Positions 25,806 through 36,078 of a stretch of 64,000 bases of DNA are shown here, piece by piece. The position numbers and the translations under genes are program-made. The notes under the pieces were generated by a model. The model saw only the letters and a list, made by a program, of their open reading frames with translations. It was not told the DNA's origin and ran no database searches. How positions within the stretch are numbered: position 1 is the first letter of the stretch; each line of letters begins with the position of its first letter. Source of the DNA: Candidatus Pelagibacter sp. (lineage in GTDB: Bacteria; Pseudomonadota; Alphaproteobacteria; Pelagibacterales; Pelagibacteraceae); the NCBI GenBank assembly GCA_028099475.1, contig JAOHHF010000001.1:35926-99925 (forward strand), written 5' to 3'.

Positions 25806-27175
25806 TAAATTCTTTCTTTTATGTGTTGCTTAACTTTTTCAACGTTATTGTCAATAATATCATAATTTTCTTTTTCATCCATAACAAACATTAATTCTTT
25901 AGGTAGGTCTGCTTTTATATCTATAGCTTTTTTAATTGCATCAGGAAATTTGGACGGATGTGCTGTTGCTAAAACTATATTATTTCCATCTAGATTTATT
26001 TTATCAAAAACACCATAGCCGATTGCACTATGTGGATCTAGTACAACATTAAATTTTTTAAAAACTTCATTAATAGTTTTTAAAACCTCCTCCTCACTCA
26101 TTCTAGAAGATAAAAAATTAGCATTTATTTTATCTAGTTTTTCTTGATTAATGATATATTTTCCTTTTTCTTTAATATTTTTCATTGCATCTATTGTTTG
26201 CAAATCATCGCCTTGATTTAAATCATAAATTAATCTTTCAAAATTACTTGCAACTTGTATATCCATACTAGGAGATAACGTTTCAAATACATTTTCTACT
26301 TCATAGCCACCATTTGAGATAGCTCTATGAAGAATGTCATTCTGATTAGTTGCAACTATTAATTTATTAATTGGAAGACCCATTTTTTTAGCCAAATATC
26401 CAGCATACACATCACCAAAATTTCCTGTAGGTACTGAAAAATTTACTGGACGATTATCTTCTTCTACTAAAAAATAGCTATAAAAATAATATACACTTTG
26501 AGCAATGATACGTGCCCAGTTGATTGAATTTACACCTGACATTTTTATATCATTAGAAAAGTCTTTATCTGCAAACATTGTTTTAACTAAATTTTGACAA
26601 TCATCAAAATTTCCATTCACAGCAATATTAAAAACGTTTTTATCTTTTCCAGTTGTCATTAATTTTCTTTGGACAGATGACACTCTATTATGAGGATGTA
26701 GTACAAAAATATTAACGTTACTTTTACCTTTGATTGCATCTATAGCTGCTGCCCCAGTATCTCCTGATGTAGCTACAACAATATTAAGCTTTTCATTTTG
26801 GTTATTTAGGTAATATTCATAAAAATTACCTAGAAGTTGCATTGCTACATCTTTAAAAGCTAAAGTTGGACCATGAAATAATTCAAGTACAAATCGATCA
26901 CCAACTTTGATTAGATCGATAACATTTTCTTTTCTAAAAACTGAATAAGATTGATCAATAATTTTATCTAGATCTGTTCCAGTCATAAAGTCGCCTATAA
27001 ATGGATAAATTACTTTCTTTGCTAAATCATTGTAATCAAGACCTCTAAGTTCATTAATATCCACTTTGTGAAGAGATTTAGGTATAAATAGACCACCGTC
27101 GTCTGCAAGGCCTTTTATAAAAACATCCTTAAATTGAAAGGTTTTTTTGTTATTTCTTGTGCTTATATATTCCAT
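25805..27175 (-). CDS. thrC: Threonine synthase
   Basis: ThrC converts O-phosphohomoserine to threonine with pyridoxal phosphate. The 456-residue product is the longer, proteobacterial/yeast-like type. It starts MEYISTRNNKKTFQFKDVFI, has the PLP lysine in GPTLAFKDVAMQLLG near residue 110, the phosphate loop VATSGDTGAAAIDAI and the FSVPTGNFGDVYAGYLAKKMG motif. It follows surf1 directly on the minus strand, with its ATG next to the surf1 stop codon, and precedes the peroxiredoxin. The substrate comes from ThrB, encoded nearby on the other strand. Confidence 0.96.
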   Translation of the reverse strand: MEYISTRNNKKTFQFKDVFIKGLADDGGLFIPKSLHKVDINELRGLDYNDLAKKVIYPFIGDFMTGTDLDKIIDQSYSVFRKENVIDLIKVGDRFVLELFHGPTLAFKDVAMQLLGNFYEYYLNNQNEKLNIVVATSGDTGAAAIDAIKGKSNVNIFVLHPHNRVSSVQRKLMTTGKDKNVFNIAVNGNFDDCQNLVKTMFADKDFSNDIKMSGVNSINWARIIAQSVYYFYSYFLVEEDNRPVNFSVPTGNFGDVYAGYLAKKMGLPINKLIVATNQNDILHRAISNGGYEVENVFETLSPSMDIQVASNFERLIYDLNQGDDLQTIDAMKNIKEKGKYIINQEKLDKINANFLSSRMSEEEVLKTINEVFKKFNVVLDPHSAIGYGVFDKINLDGNNIVLATAHPSKFPDAIKKAIDIKADLPKELMFVMDEKENYDIIDNNVEKVKQHIKERI

Positions 27176-27829
27176 CTAATAATTTTTTTTTCTAAAATAT
27201 AGATATATTAAAAGAATTGAAATCGCCATTGAAAACCAAGTAATTGCATACTTTTTATGGTTGTTGGAAATTTTAGCAGTTATCACTTTGGGTTTTGGCA
27301 AACTATAATCTCCATTCAAATAAATTATATATTTTGAGAACTTTTTTCCTGTATATTTAAAAATATCATCTCGATTAAGTGTGAACCAGTAATTTTTTTC
27401 AATGTCATTTTTAGGCTTAAAAGAATTTGCCTTTGACTGAGTTTTTAAAGTTCCAATTATATTATTTTGATTAACTAAATTAATTTCAGATTTATTTTTT
27501 TTATCAAATGGTATCCATCCTCTGTTAATTAAATAATTTTTATTATCTATTATAATAGGATTTATAACCTCAAACCCAGGTTTACCTTTTTCATTTAAAT
27601 TATATAAATAAATTTGTTTTTGAAAACTAATTTTTCCAGAAGTTTTAATTCTTAAAAAGTTTTTTTCTTCAACATCAGATAATTCAACTGGCTTATTTTT
27701 TAATGAGTTTTCAATTTGTTTTATTAAATCTAATTTCCAACTTAGTCTATATAGTTGCCATGAACCAAGAGATACTAAAACTAAAATAATAAAATAAACA
27801 AAAACTGAAAATAGAAACTTATTCTTCAA
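27176..27829 (-). CDS. SURF1 family cytochrome oxidase assembly protein
   Basis: SURF1/Shy1 proteins help insert heme a into subunit I of aa3 oxidases. The 217-residue product has the two-helix layout: a helix at about residues 4-22 with LGSWQLYRLSWK following, a periplasmic domain with YLINRGWIPFD, and a C-terminal helix (YAITWFSMAISILLIYLYF). The only start that fits is a TTG at 27829, because an in-frame stop lies just upstream and no ATG follows near the N-terminus. It comes 10 bp after ctaE in the oxidase cluster. Confidence 0.88.
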   Translation of the reverse strand: MKNKFLFSVFVYFIILVLVSLGSWQLYRLSWKLDLIKQIENSLKNKPVELSDVEEKNFLRIKTSGKISFQKQIYLYNLNEKGKPGFEVINPIIIDNKNYLINRGWIPFDKKNKSEINLVNQNNIIGTLKTQSKANSFKPKNDIEKNYWFTLNRDDIFKYTGKKFSKYIIYLNGDYSLPKPKVITAKISNNHKKYAITWFSMAISILLIYLYFRKKNY

Positions 27830-27839
27830 GAGTTAATTA

Positions 27840-28628
27840 TTAACTTCCCCAAACATATATTGCCGCAAATAAAAACAACCAAACTACATCGACAAAATGC
27901 CAATACCATGCAGCTGCTTCAAATCCAAAATGATGTTCCTTTGTAAAATGTCCTTTTTTAGCTCTAGCTAAACAAACAGCTAAAAATATTGTTCCAATAA
28001 TAACGTGGAAACCATGAAAACCTGTTGCCATATAAAATACTGCTCCATAAATATGGCCAGAGTAATTAAATGTAGCATGATGATATTCGTAGGCTTGTAA
28101 TAAAGTAAAAAAGAAACCTAAAACAACTGTTAGTGTTAAACCTTGAATAAATCCTTTTCTATCACCTTCTATCAGTGAATGATGGGCATAAGTGACGGTT
28201 GTTCCAGACAACAATAATACAAGTGTGTTAATTAATGGTATATCCCATGGATCAAATGTTTCTATATCTTTTGGTGGCCAAACGTTTCCAACAAACTCAT
28301 TTGGAAATAAACTTATATCAAAGTAAGCCCAAAACCATGCAACAAAAAACATAACCTCGGATGCTATAAATAAAGTCATACCATATCGGTGATGAATTTG
28401 AACAACAGGTGTATGATGACCTTGATGTTCTGCTTCTATAACAACATCTCTAAACCACATATAAGCACCATATATAACTAAGGCTAACCCAAGATACATT
28501 CCCCATGAAACATCATTATGCATATAAAATATTGTTCCAATTGCTAATACTAAGCAAGAGAATGAAACGTAGATAGGCCAAGGGCTTGGGTCTACTAAGT
28601 GGTAGTCATGTTTTTTTTCAGTTGACAT
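27840..28628 (-). CDS. ctaE: Cytochrome c oxidase subunit III
   Basis: Subunit III is a membrane subunit of the aa3-type terminal oxidase that stabilises subunit I. The 262-residue protein has seven hydrophobic helices. Typical stretches are HDYHLVDPSPWPIYVSF at the N-terminus, the SEVMFFVAWFWAYFD helix, and FHGFHVIIGTIFL and AAAWYWHFVDVVWLFLF near the C-terminus. It lies 8 bp after ctaG and precedes surf1 in the minus-strand run ctaC-ctaD-ctaB-ORF41-ctaG-ctaE. Confidence 0.97.
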   Translation of the reverse strand: MSTEKKHDYHLVDPSPWPIYVSFSCLVLAIGTIFYMHNDVSWGMYLGLALVIYGAYMWFRDVVIEAEHQGHHTPVVQIHHRYGMTLFIASEVMFFVAWFWAYFDISLFPNEFVGNVWPPKDIETFDPWDIPLINTLVLLLSGTTVTYAHHSLIEGDRKGFIQGLTLTVVLGFFFTLLQAYEYHHATFNYSGHIYGAVFYMATGFHGFHVIIGTIFLAVCLARAKKGHFTKEHHFGFEAAAWYWHFVDVVWLFLFAAIYVWGS

Positions 28629-28636
28629 TTTTGCGA

Positions 28637-29170
28637 TTATGATTGTTTATAGTAATCTGTCGAGAAAAAAGTGTACGACATAGTTACATCTTCTAAATTT
28701 TTTGTAGTCGGATCATTAACTAGTTCAGGATCTAAATAAAAAGTCATCACATAAGTTGCTTTTTCACCCGCTTTAAGCTCTTGTTTTTCAAAGCAAAAAC
28801 AACCTAACTTACTGTAATATTTTCCAAAACTTGATGGCGAAACATTAAAACTAGCCACTCCATAAGTTGTCTCATCCCCATAATTTTCGACTTCAAATTC
28901 AATTCTATTTACTTGGCCAACCTTTACATCAATTACATTTGATTTAGCTTTAAAATCCCAAGTAAGATTATTTACATTGGTATCAAATCTAACACTCACT
29001 ACTTTATCTAATACTATATTGGGAGCATCTTTAGATACCTGAGTAGTTCCTCCAAATCCCGTTATACGACAGAACATGTCATAAAGTGGTACTGCTGCAA
29101 AAGAAAGTCCAAGCATAAGCACAAATATTCCTCCAAGCAATATTGGTGTTAAAGTTTTTTTCTTAATCAT
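28637..29170 (-). CDS. ctaG: Cytochrome c oxidase copper chaperone CtaG/Cox11
   Basis: CtaG/Cox11 delivers copper to the CuB site of oxidase subunit I. The 177-residue protein has one N-terminal membrane helix (ILLGGIFVLMLGLSFAAVPLYDMFC, with the conserved Cys after it) and a periplasmic immunoglobulin-like domain with the copper-binding CFCFEKQELKAGE motif near residue 120. The start overlaps the stop of a 41-aa membrane protein gene (ATGA type), and ctaE follows. The family and order match other alphaproteobacteria. Confidence 0.96.
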   Translation of the reverse strand: MIKKKTLTPILLGGIFVLMLGLSFAAVPLYDMFCRITGFGGTTQVSKDAPNIVLDKVVSVRFDTNVNNLTWDFKAKSNVIDVKVGQVNRIEFEVENYGDETTYGVASFNVSPSSFGKYYSKLGCFCFEKQELKAGEKATYVMTFYLDPELVNDPTTKNLEDVTMSYTFFSTDYYKQS

Positions 29171-29292
29171 AGCTGTCTATCAAAAACTCCAACATTGTAC
29201 AAAGTAAACACAAATAAAAACACCATAAATGCCAAAATTGCTACAGCAGTTAAAATATTTTTCCTCTTAGTTTTTTTATCAGGTGTCATCAT
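29167..29292 (-). CDS. Small single-helix membrane protein in the cytochrome oxidase cluster (CoxF-like)
   Basis: A 41-residue reading frame fills the gap between ctaB and ctaG on the minus strand. Its ATG overlaps the ctaB stop (ATGA) and its TGA overlaps the ctaG ATG (ATGA), so both ends show translational coupling, strong support for a real gene. The product has a basic N-terminus (TPDKKTKRKN), one hydrophobic helix (ILTAVAILAFMVFLFVFT) and a short tail LYNVGVFDRQL. Many alphaproteobacteria carry a short membrane protein at this place, sometimes called CoxF; by sequence alone I can call it only CoxF-like. A role in oxidase assembly is inferred from position. Confidence 0.8.
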   Translation of the reverse strand: MMTPDKKTKRKNILTAVAILAFMVFLFVFTLYNVGVFDRQL

Positions 29293-30200
29293 AAAATTTT
29301 ATCTATTAAAAAAAGAACAAATATCAGAAATAAATATAAAATTGAATATCCAAATATAGATTTTGCTTTTTTTGCATTAAATTTATTTTTTTTAAAATTA
29401 TAAAGCTCAAAACATAAAAAATTATAATAAAAAGTTAAGATCAAAGATGGGATTAAAAAAATCAATCCAACAAAATTGATTGCGTATGGCATTACTATTA
29501 CTGGGATCATTATTAAAGAATAGACAAAGATATTTAACTTTGTGCTTTCAATACCATTGGTTAATGGAAGCATTGGAATTTTAGCTTTTTTATAATCATC
29601 TGACTTATAAAGACTTAGTGCCCAAAAATGAGATGGAGTCCAAAAGAAAATTATCAGAAAGAATGTAACGGGTTCTAGAGATAAGGAATTTGTTGCTATA
29701 GCCCACCCTATAACAGGTGGTAAAGCACCAGCTGCTCCACCAATTACTATGTTTTGTGGTGTTTTTCTTTTTAACCAAACTGTATAAATCAAAACATAAA
29801 ATAAGATCGTAAACAGTAATAAACTTGCAGATATCCTATTAGCAAAAAAATCAAGTGCAATTACTGAAAATATTGAAAGTGCAATACCAAAAACTAATGC
29901 CTGATTTTTATTAACTTTACCAGTTGGTATTGGTCTCAAACATGTTCGTGTCATCAGCGCATCTAAATCTGACTCATACCACATGTTCAATGCACCGGCT
30001 GCTCCAGCGCCAATCGATACAAGTATAATTCCTATGATAGCGTCTTTAGTTGGTATGACATTTGGTGCCATCAATAATCCTACAGCACAAGTAAAGATAA
30101 CCAGCGACATCACTCTTGGCTTCATCAGCTTGAAAAGTTCAGAAAAATTAAAGACATCTTCATGACTTAGATTTCTATTTTTTGTTTTAGACTTAATCAT
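29289..30200 (-). CDS. ctaB: Protoheme IX farnesyltransferase (heme O synthase)
   Basis: CtaB adds a farnesyl chain to protoheme to make heme O, the precursor of heme A in the aa3 oxidase. The 303-residue UbiA-family membrane protein has the prenyl diphosphate/Mg sites NMWYESDLDALMTRT.RPIPTG near residue 77 and YKSDDYKKAKIPMLP near 202, with about eight hydrophobic helices. It lies between ctaD (31 bp) and the 41-aa gene (4-bp overlap). Heme A synthase (ctaA) is not in the window. Confidence 0.96.
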   Translation of the reverse strand: MIKSKTKNRNLSHEDVFNFSELFKLMKPRVMSLVIFTCAVGLLMAPNVIPTKDAIIGIILVSIGAGAAGALNMWYESDLDALMTRTCLRPIPTGKVNKNQALVFGIALSIFSVIALDFFANRISASLLLFTILFYVLIYTVWLKRKTPQNIVIGGAAGALPPVIGWAIATNSLSLEPVTFFLIIFFWTPSHFWALSLYKSDDYKKAKIPMLPLTNGIESTKLNIFVYSLIMIPVIVMPYAINFVGLIFLIPSLILTFYYNFLCFELYNFKKNKFNAKKAKSIFGYSILYLFLIFVLFLIDKIL

Positions 30201-30231
30201 TAATTTTCAGTTTAAAAATCTAAAAAAATTA

Positions 30232-32683
<2,452 letters not shown>

Positions 32684-32743
32684 TTTTAGACACTATATAG
32701 ATCGTCTTTTAAAAAATTACACTTTAGTTTTCGCGACAAAATA

Positions 32744-33442
32744 TCAATTAATGGCGTAATTTATGATCGATAGAGCAGAAATTACAGCCGTTTCTGATCT
32801 CAAAATGTTTTCATTGATTTTAATAGGCTGAACACCATTAAATTTAAGAATCTTTTCCCTCTCCTCCTCAGAAAAATCTCCCTCGGGTCCTATAATTACA
32901 CATTTGGGCTTTTTAGATAACTTTTTAAGATCAATTTTAGTATTAGAAGTGTTGAGATCAGTAAATATTAAATCCATATCATTACTTAGAAAATTTTTTA
33001 ATTTCTGAGGCTCTTCAATTGTTGGAACACTTATTCTATTTGATTGTTCAGCAGCTTCTATGATTACTTTTTCTAATCTCTCTTTATTAATCTTTCTAAC
33101 AATTGTTCTATCAAAAATAATAGGTAAAAATTTTGTAACCCCTAATTCAGTCGCTTTCTGCATCATAAAATTAAAGTAATTAGATTTGATAGGTGAAAAT
33201 GCTAACCATAACTCTTTAAGATTTTCTTTTTGTCTTAATTGTTTCTTAACATTAAACTCAACAATACTTTTTGAAATTGTTAATATTTTTGCTTCCCACT
33301 CTCCACTATTATTAAATAATGAAAAAACTTCATTTTCTTTAATTCTCATGACTTTACTTACGTAATGAGATTGTGATTTATCAAGAGTAGCAGTTAAATT
33401 AAGTGATAAACTTTCACGATAAAATAATCTAATATTACTCAT
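32744..33442 (-). CDS. rsmE: 16S rRNA (uracil(1498)-N3)-methyltransferase
   Basis: RsmE methylates U1498 of 16S rRNA in the assembled small subunit. The 232-residue protein has the N-terminal PUA-like domain (SHYVSKVMRIKENEVFSLFNN) and a C-terminal SPOUT domain with KATELGVTKFLPI, AAEQSNRISVPTI, the methyl-donor loop IIGPEGDFSEEE and LRSETAVISALSIINY at the knot. It is upstream of ctaC on the same strand with 60 bp between them, and diverges from the dehalogenase gene with 16 bp between the starts. Confidence 0.95.
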   Translation of the reverse strand: MSNIRLFYRESLSLNLTATLDKSQSHYVSKVMRIKENEVFSLFNNSGEWEAKILTISKSIVEFNVKKQLRQKENLKELWLAFSPIKSNYFNFMMQKATELGVTKFLPIIFDRTIVRKINKERLEKVIIEAAEQSNRISVPTIEEPQKLKNFLSNDMDLIFTDLNTSNTKIDLKKLSKKPKCVIIGPEGDFSEEEREKILKFNGVQPIKINENILRSETAVISALSIINYAIN

Positions 33443-33458
33443 TAAGATAAGTTTAATT

Positions 33459-34121
33459 ATGAAAAATATTAAAGCAATAATTTTTGATGCCTACGGAACG
33501 TTATTTGACGTGAATTCAGCAGCTGAGAAATGTAAAGATAAAATTGGTGATAAGTGGGAAGGTTTTGCAAGTTACTGGAGAACCACTCAGTTAGAATACA
33601 CTTGGCTTAGAAGTCTAATGAAAAGACATAAAGATTTTTGGCAAGTAACCGAAGATAGTTTAGATAAATCTATGAAAGCTTATGAAATAGACTCTTCTAT
33701 GAGAAATGAGTTATTAGATCTTTATAAAATTCTATCTCCATTTCCTGAAGTACTAGAAGTTTTAAAAAAACTTAAAGAGAAAAATTTTAAACTTGCAATT
33801 CTTTCAAATGGTACACCTGCCCTTCTTAATCAATTAGTTAAAAGCAATAATTTAGATAATTTATTTGATGATCTTTTTTCAATAGAAGAAGTCGGCATTT
33901 ATAAACCAGACTCTAAAGTTTACGATATGCCAATTAAAAAATATAATATTGAAAAAAATGAAGTTACTTTTTTAAGTGCAAATACCTGGGATGTATCTGG
34001 TGGTGGAAACTATGGTTACAATTCTATTTGGGTAAACAGAAATAATAATATTTTTGATAACCTTGATTACAAACCTCAAAACAAAATCAAAAATCTAAAA
34101 GAGTTACTTAATATTACCTAA
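33459..34121 (+). CDS. Haloacid dehalogenase type II (HAD superfamily)
   Basis: Type II haloacid dehalogenases hydrolyse L-2-haloalkanoic acids via an Asp ester. The 220-residue protein has the nucleophile motif IIFDAYGTLFDVNSAAEKC near residue 8, FASYWRTTQLEYTWLRSLM which is typical of this subfamily, LAILSNGTP (motif II), YKPDSKVYD (Lys motif) and FLSANTWDVSGGGNYGYNSIWVNR (motif IV). These match L-2-haloacid dehalogenases better than general phosphatases. Substrate is inferred from family; marine organohalogens would be a logical source. The end overlaps convergent hxlR by 8 bp. Confidence 0.88.
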   Translation: MKNIKAIIFDAYGTLFDVNSAAEKCKDKIGDKWEGFASYWRTTQLEYTWLRSLMKRHKDFWQVTEDSLDKSMKAYEIDSSMRNELLDLYKILSPFPEVLEVLKKLKEKNFKLAILSNGTPALLNQLVKSNNLDNLFDDLFSIEEVGIYKPDSKVYDMPIKKYNIEKNEVTFLSANTWDVSGGGNYGYNSIWVNRNNNIFDNLDYKPQNKIKNLKELLNIT

Positions 34122-34473
34122 TTCTATTTTCTTCAAAGTTTTTATTAAGTTTTAAAGAAATAGTTCTTGTGTTTTTTCTATTCCAATCAGAAAAAGATTT
34201 TAGAATAGGAATAACCGATAAACCAAATTCAGTAAGTGAATACTCTACTTTTGGAGGTACTACTTGATGAACTTTTCGATTCACAATGCCATCAGTTTCT
34301 AACTCTTTTAGTTGTTTAGACAACATTTGTTGGGTGATAGTTTTTAATACTTTTTTTAGTTCATTAAATCTTACTTTTTTATTATTAAACAATGTAAATA
34401 GAATTCTTATTTTCCATTTACCACCTAAAAAATAAATAGCTCTTTCAGCCGGACAATTAATTAAATCTTTCAT
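34114..34473 (-). CDS. HxlR-family transcriptional regulator with a single N-terminal cysteine
   Basis: HxlR regulators are winged-helix dimers; YodB, CatR, HypR and QorR relatives sense quinones, electrophiles or disulfide stress through a Cys near the N-terminus. The 119-residue protein has the family start INCPAERAIYFLGGKWKIRIL, the recognition helix part ITQQMLSKQLKELETDGI and the wing VPPKVEYSLTEFG. Its only Cys is residue 7, the place of the sensing Cys in YodB and CatR. It is divergent from the CDGSH-DoxX-pirin-qor genes, which it plausibly controls; redox sensing is inferred from family and context. Confidence 0.9.
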   Translation of the reverse strand: MKDLINCPAERAIYFLGGKWKIRILFTLFNNKKVRFNELKKVLKTITQQMLSKQLKELETDGIVNRKVHQVVPPKVEYSLTEFGLSVIPILKSFSDWNRKNTRTISLKLNKNFEENRIR

Positions 34474-34602
34474 AAAGAATTAAATAACTACTTTATTTTT
34501 ATTATCAAGGTATGATTTAATATACTAGTATGAATATATTGCGTTCTTGTATATCTCATAACAAACTATTAGTTATGCTTTAAACTAATCGAAAGGGTAA
34601 AA
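34474..34602. promoter_or_regulatory. Intergenic control region between hxlR and the CDGSH operon
   Basis: The 129-bp gap is one of the larger ones in the window. It holds a perfect 10-bp palindrome ATACTAGTAT (34522-34531), which contains the TACT/AGTA half-sites known for YodB-type operators but without the usual 7-bp spacer, and an inverted repeat ATTAGTT (34568-34574) / AACTAAT (34583-34589) close to the CDGSH start. The first could be an HxlR site and the second an operator or -10 region. Binding is inference. Confidence 0.4.
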
Positions 34603-34857
34603 ATGACTAAAGGAAAAAGAGCAGGAGATGGACCGGTAGCAGTAGAAGTTGAAAAAGGTAAATCTTACTATTGGTGTGCATGTGGGCAATCAAAAAAACA
34701 ACCGTTTTGTGATGGATCACATATGAGCCCATTAAATGATGAGGGTACAAAATTTACTCCATTTGCATACAAGGCCGAAGAAACAAAAAAAATGTTTTTC
34801 TGTACGTGCAAACAAACTAACAATGCACCATTCTGTGATGGTTCTCATAATAAATAA
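34603..34857 (+). CDS. Tandem CDGSH iron-sulfur domain protein
   Basis: CDGSH domains bind redox-active 2Fe-2S clusters through three Cys and one His. The 84-residue protein has two complete motifs: CACGQSKKQPFCDGSH at about residues 26-41 and CTCKQTNNAPFCDGSH at about 66-81. Such double-CDGSH bacterial proteins are related to the mitoNEET group and may serve as electron or cluster carriers, but the partner is unknown. It is the first of four closely packed genes (3-4 bp gaps) divergent from the HxlR regulator gene. No signal peptide or membrane helix is visible. Confidence 0.93.
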   Translation: MTKGKRAGDGPVAVEVEKGKSYYWCACGQSKKQPFCDGSHMSPLNDEGTKFTPFAYKAEETKKMFFCTCKQTNNAPFCDGSHNK

Positions 34858-34860
34858 ATT

Positions 34861-35238
34861 ATGACAAATATACTAGATTTATTAGCAAGAGTTTTTATCT
34901 CACTTATTTTTTTATTAAGTGGAATAAATAAAATTGGAAACTACGAAGGAACAATTGGATGGATGGAGTCTTTAGGAATGCCTGGTATTTTTTTAATTCC
35001 TACAATCATATTAGAAATTGGTGCACCAATATTAATAATGGTGGGATATAAGGTTAAAATTTCAGCAGCTCTACTAAGTATATTTTGTGTAGCTACTGCG
35101 ATTATTTTTCATAGTGATTTCAGTGATCAAATGCAATTTATTTCATTTATTAAAAACATTGGTTTAGCAGGAGGATTTTTATTTATTGTTGTAAATGGAG
35201 CTAAAGACTTTAGTCTTGATAAAAAGTTAGGAAATTAA
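34861..35238 (+). CDS. DoxX-family membrane protein
   Basis: The 125-residue protein has four hydrophobic helices: about residues 6-22 (LLARVFISLIFLLSGINKI), 42-60, 66-86 and 98-116, with GINKIGNYEGT after the first helix, typical of DoxX/MhqP-like proteins. DoxX family genes often sit in quinone- and electrophile-stress operons (for example mhqP and catD in Bacillus), which fits its place between the CDGSH and pirin genes under an HxlR regulator. The biochemical role of these proteins is poorly known. Confidence 0.87.
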   Translation: MTNILDLLARVFISLIFLLSGINKIGNYEGTIGWMESLGMPGIFLIPTIILEIGAPILIMVGYKVKISAALLSIFCVATAIIFHSDFSDQMQFISFIKNIGLAGGFLFIVVNGAKDFSLDKKLGN

Positions 35239-36075
35239 ATGTCGAATATTGAAGTAAGTAAAATTATTGACCCTATTCCAGCATCAGATGGTGCTGGAGT
35301 TAAATTAAAAAGAAGCATTGGTGTTGAGCCAAACTACTTTGATCCATTTTTAATGTTAGATGAGTTTGGATCAGAAAATAGTGAAGATTATATTGCAGGT
35401 TTTCCGCCCCACCCTCATAGAGGAATTGAAACAGTGACTTATATGTTGGCTGGAGATTTTGAGCATAAAGATAGCACCGGTGGTGAAGGTAGAATGACTG
35501 CAGGAGATGTTCAGTGGATGAAAACAGGTAGCGGAATAATCCATTCTGAAATGCCTGCAATGAAAGAAGGTAAGCTTCATGGTTTTCAATTGTGGGTAAA
35601 TATGCCTGCCAAACTAAAGATGAGTAAGCCTGAGTATATTTATATCGATGCAGATAAAATGAGTGTTCATAAAGATGATGATAAACAGGTAAAAGTTATA
35701 GCCGGAAAATTTGAAAATGCTGAAGGCCCTGTTAAAGGTCATAACGTTGAGCCATTTTATTTTGATGTTGAGTTAAATAAAGATAAAGAATTCAATTTTA
35801 AATTACCATCAACTCATAATAGTTTTATTTATTTGATTGATGGTGAAATCGAAATAGGCAAAAATAAACATGATAATGTTAAAGATAGTACTTTAATACT
35901 ATTAACTAGAGGTGAAAGTTTAACTGTAAAAGCCAAATCGGATGCCAAGTTTTTACTCATCTCAGGCAAGCCAATTAACGAAGAGATTGCTAGAGGTGGA
36001 CCATTTGTAATGAATACTAAAGCTGAGATCTTGCAAGCAGTTCAAGATTATCATAATGATACATTTGTGAAATAA
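35239..36075 (+). CDS. Pirin-family protein
   Basis: Pirins are bicupin iron proteins; some bacterial members have quercetinase activity or respond to redox stress. The 278-residue protein has the N-terminal cupin with metal-ligand motifs FPPHPHRGIETVTYML near residue 55 and GSGIIHSEMP near 98, and a C-terminal cupin. VKRSIGVE-like start and the GARPNEPIARGGPFVMNT-like ending (KPINEEIARGGPFVMNT) match the family. It starts with the stop codon of the DoxX gene and precedes the quinone reductase, so it belongs to the HxlR-linked operon. Whether it has dioxygenase activity cannot be told. Confidence 0.92.
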   Translation: MSNIEVSKIIDPIPASDGAGVKLKRSIGVEPNYFDPFLMLDEFGSENSEDYIAGFPPHPHRGIETVTYMLAGDFEHKDSTGGEGRMTAGDVQWMKTGSGIIHSEMPAMKEGKLHGFQLWVNMPAKLKMSKPEYIYIDADKMSVHKDDDKQVKVIAGKFENAEGPVKGHNVEPFYFDVELNKDKEFNFKLPSTHNSFIYLIDGEIEIGKNKHDNVKDSTLILLTRGESLTVKAKSDAKFLLISGKPINEEIARGGPFVMNTKAEILQAVQDYHNDTFVK

Positions 36076-36078
36076 ATT

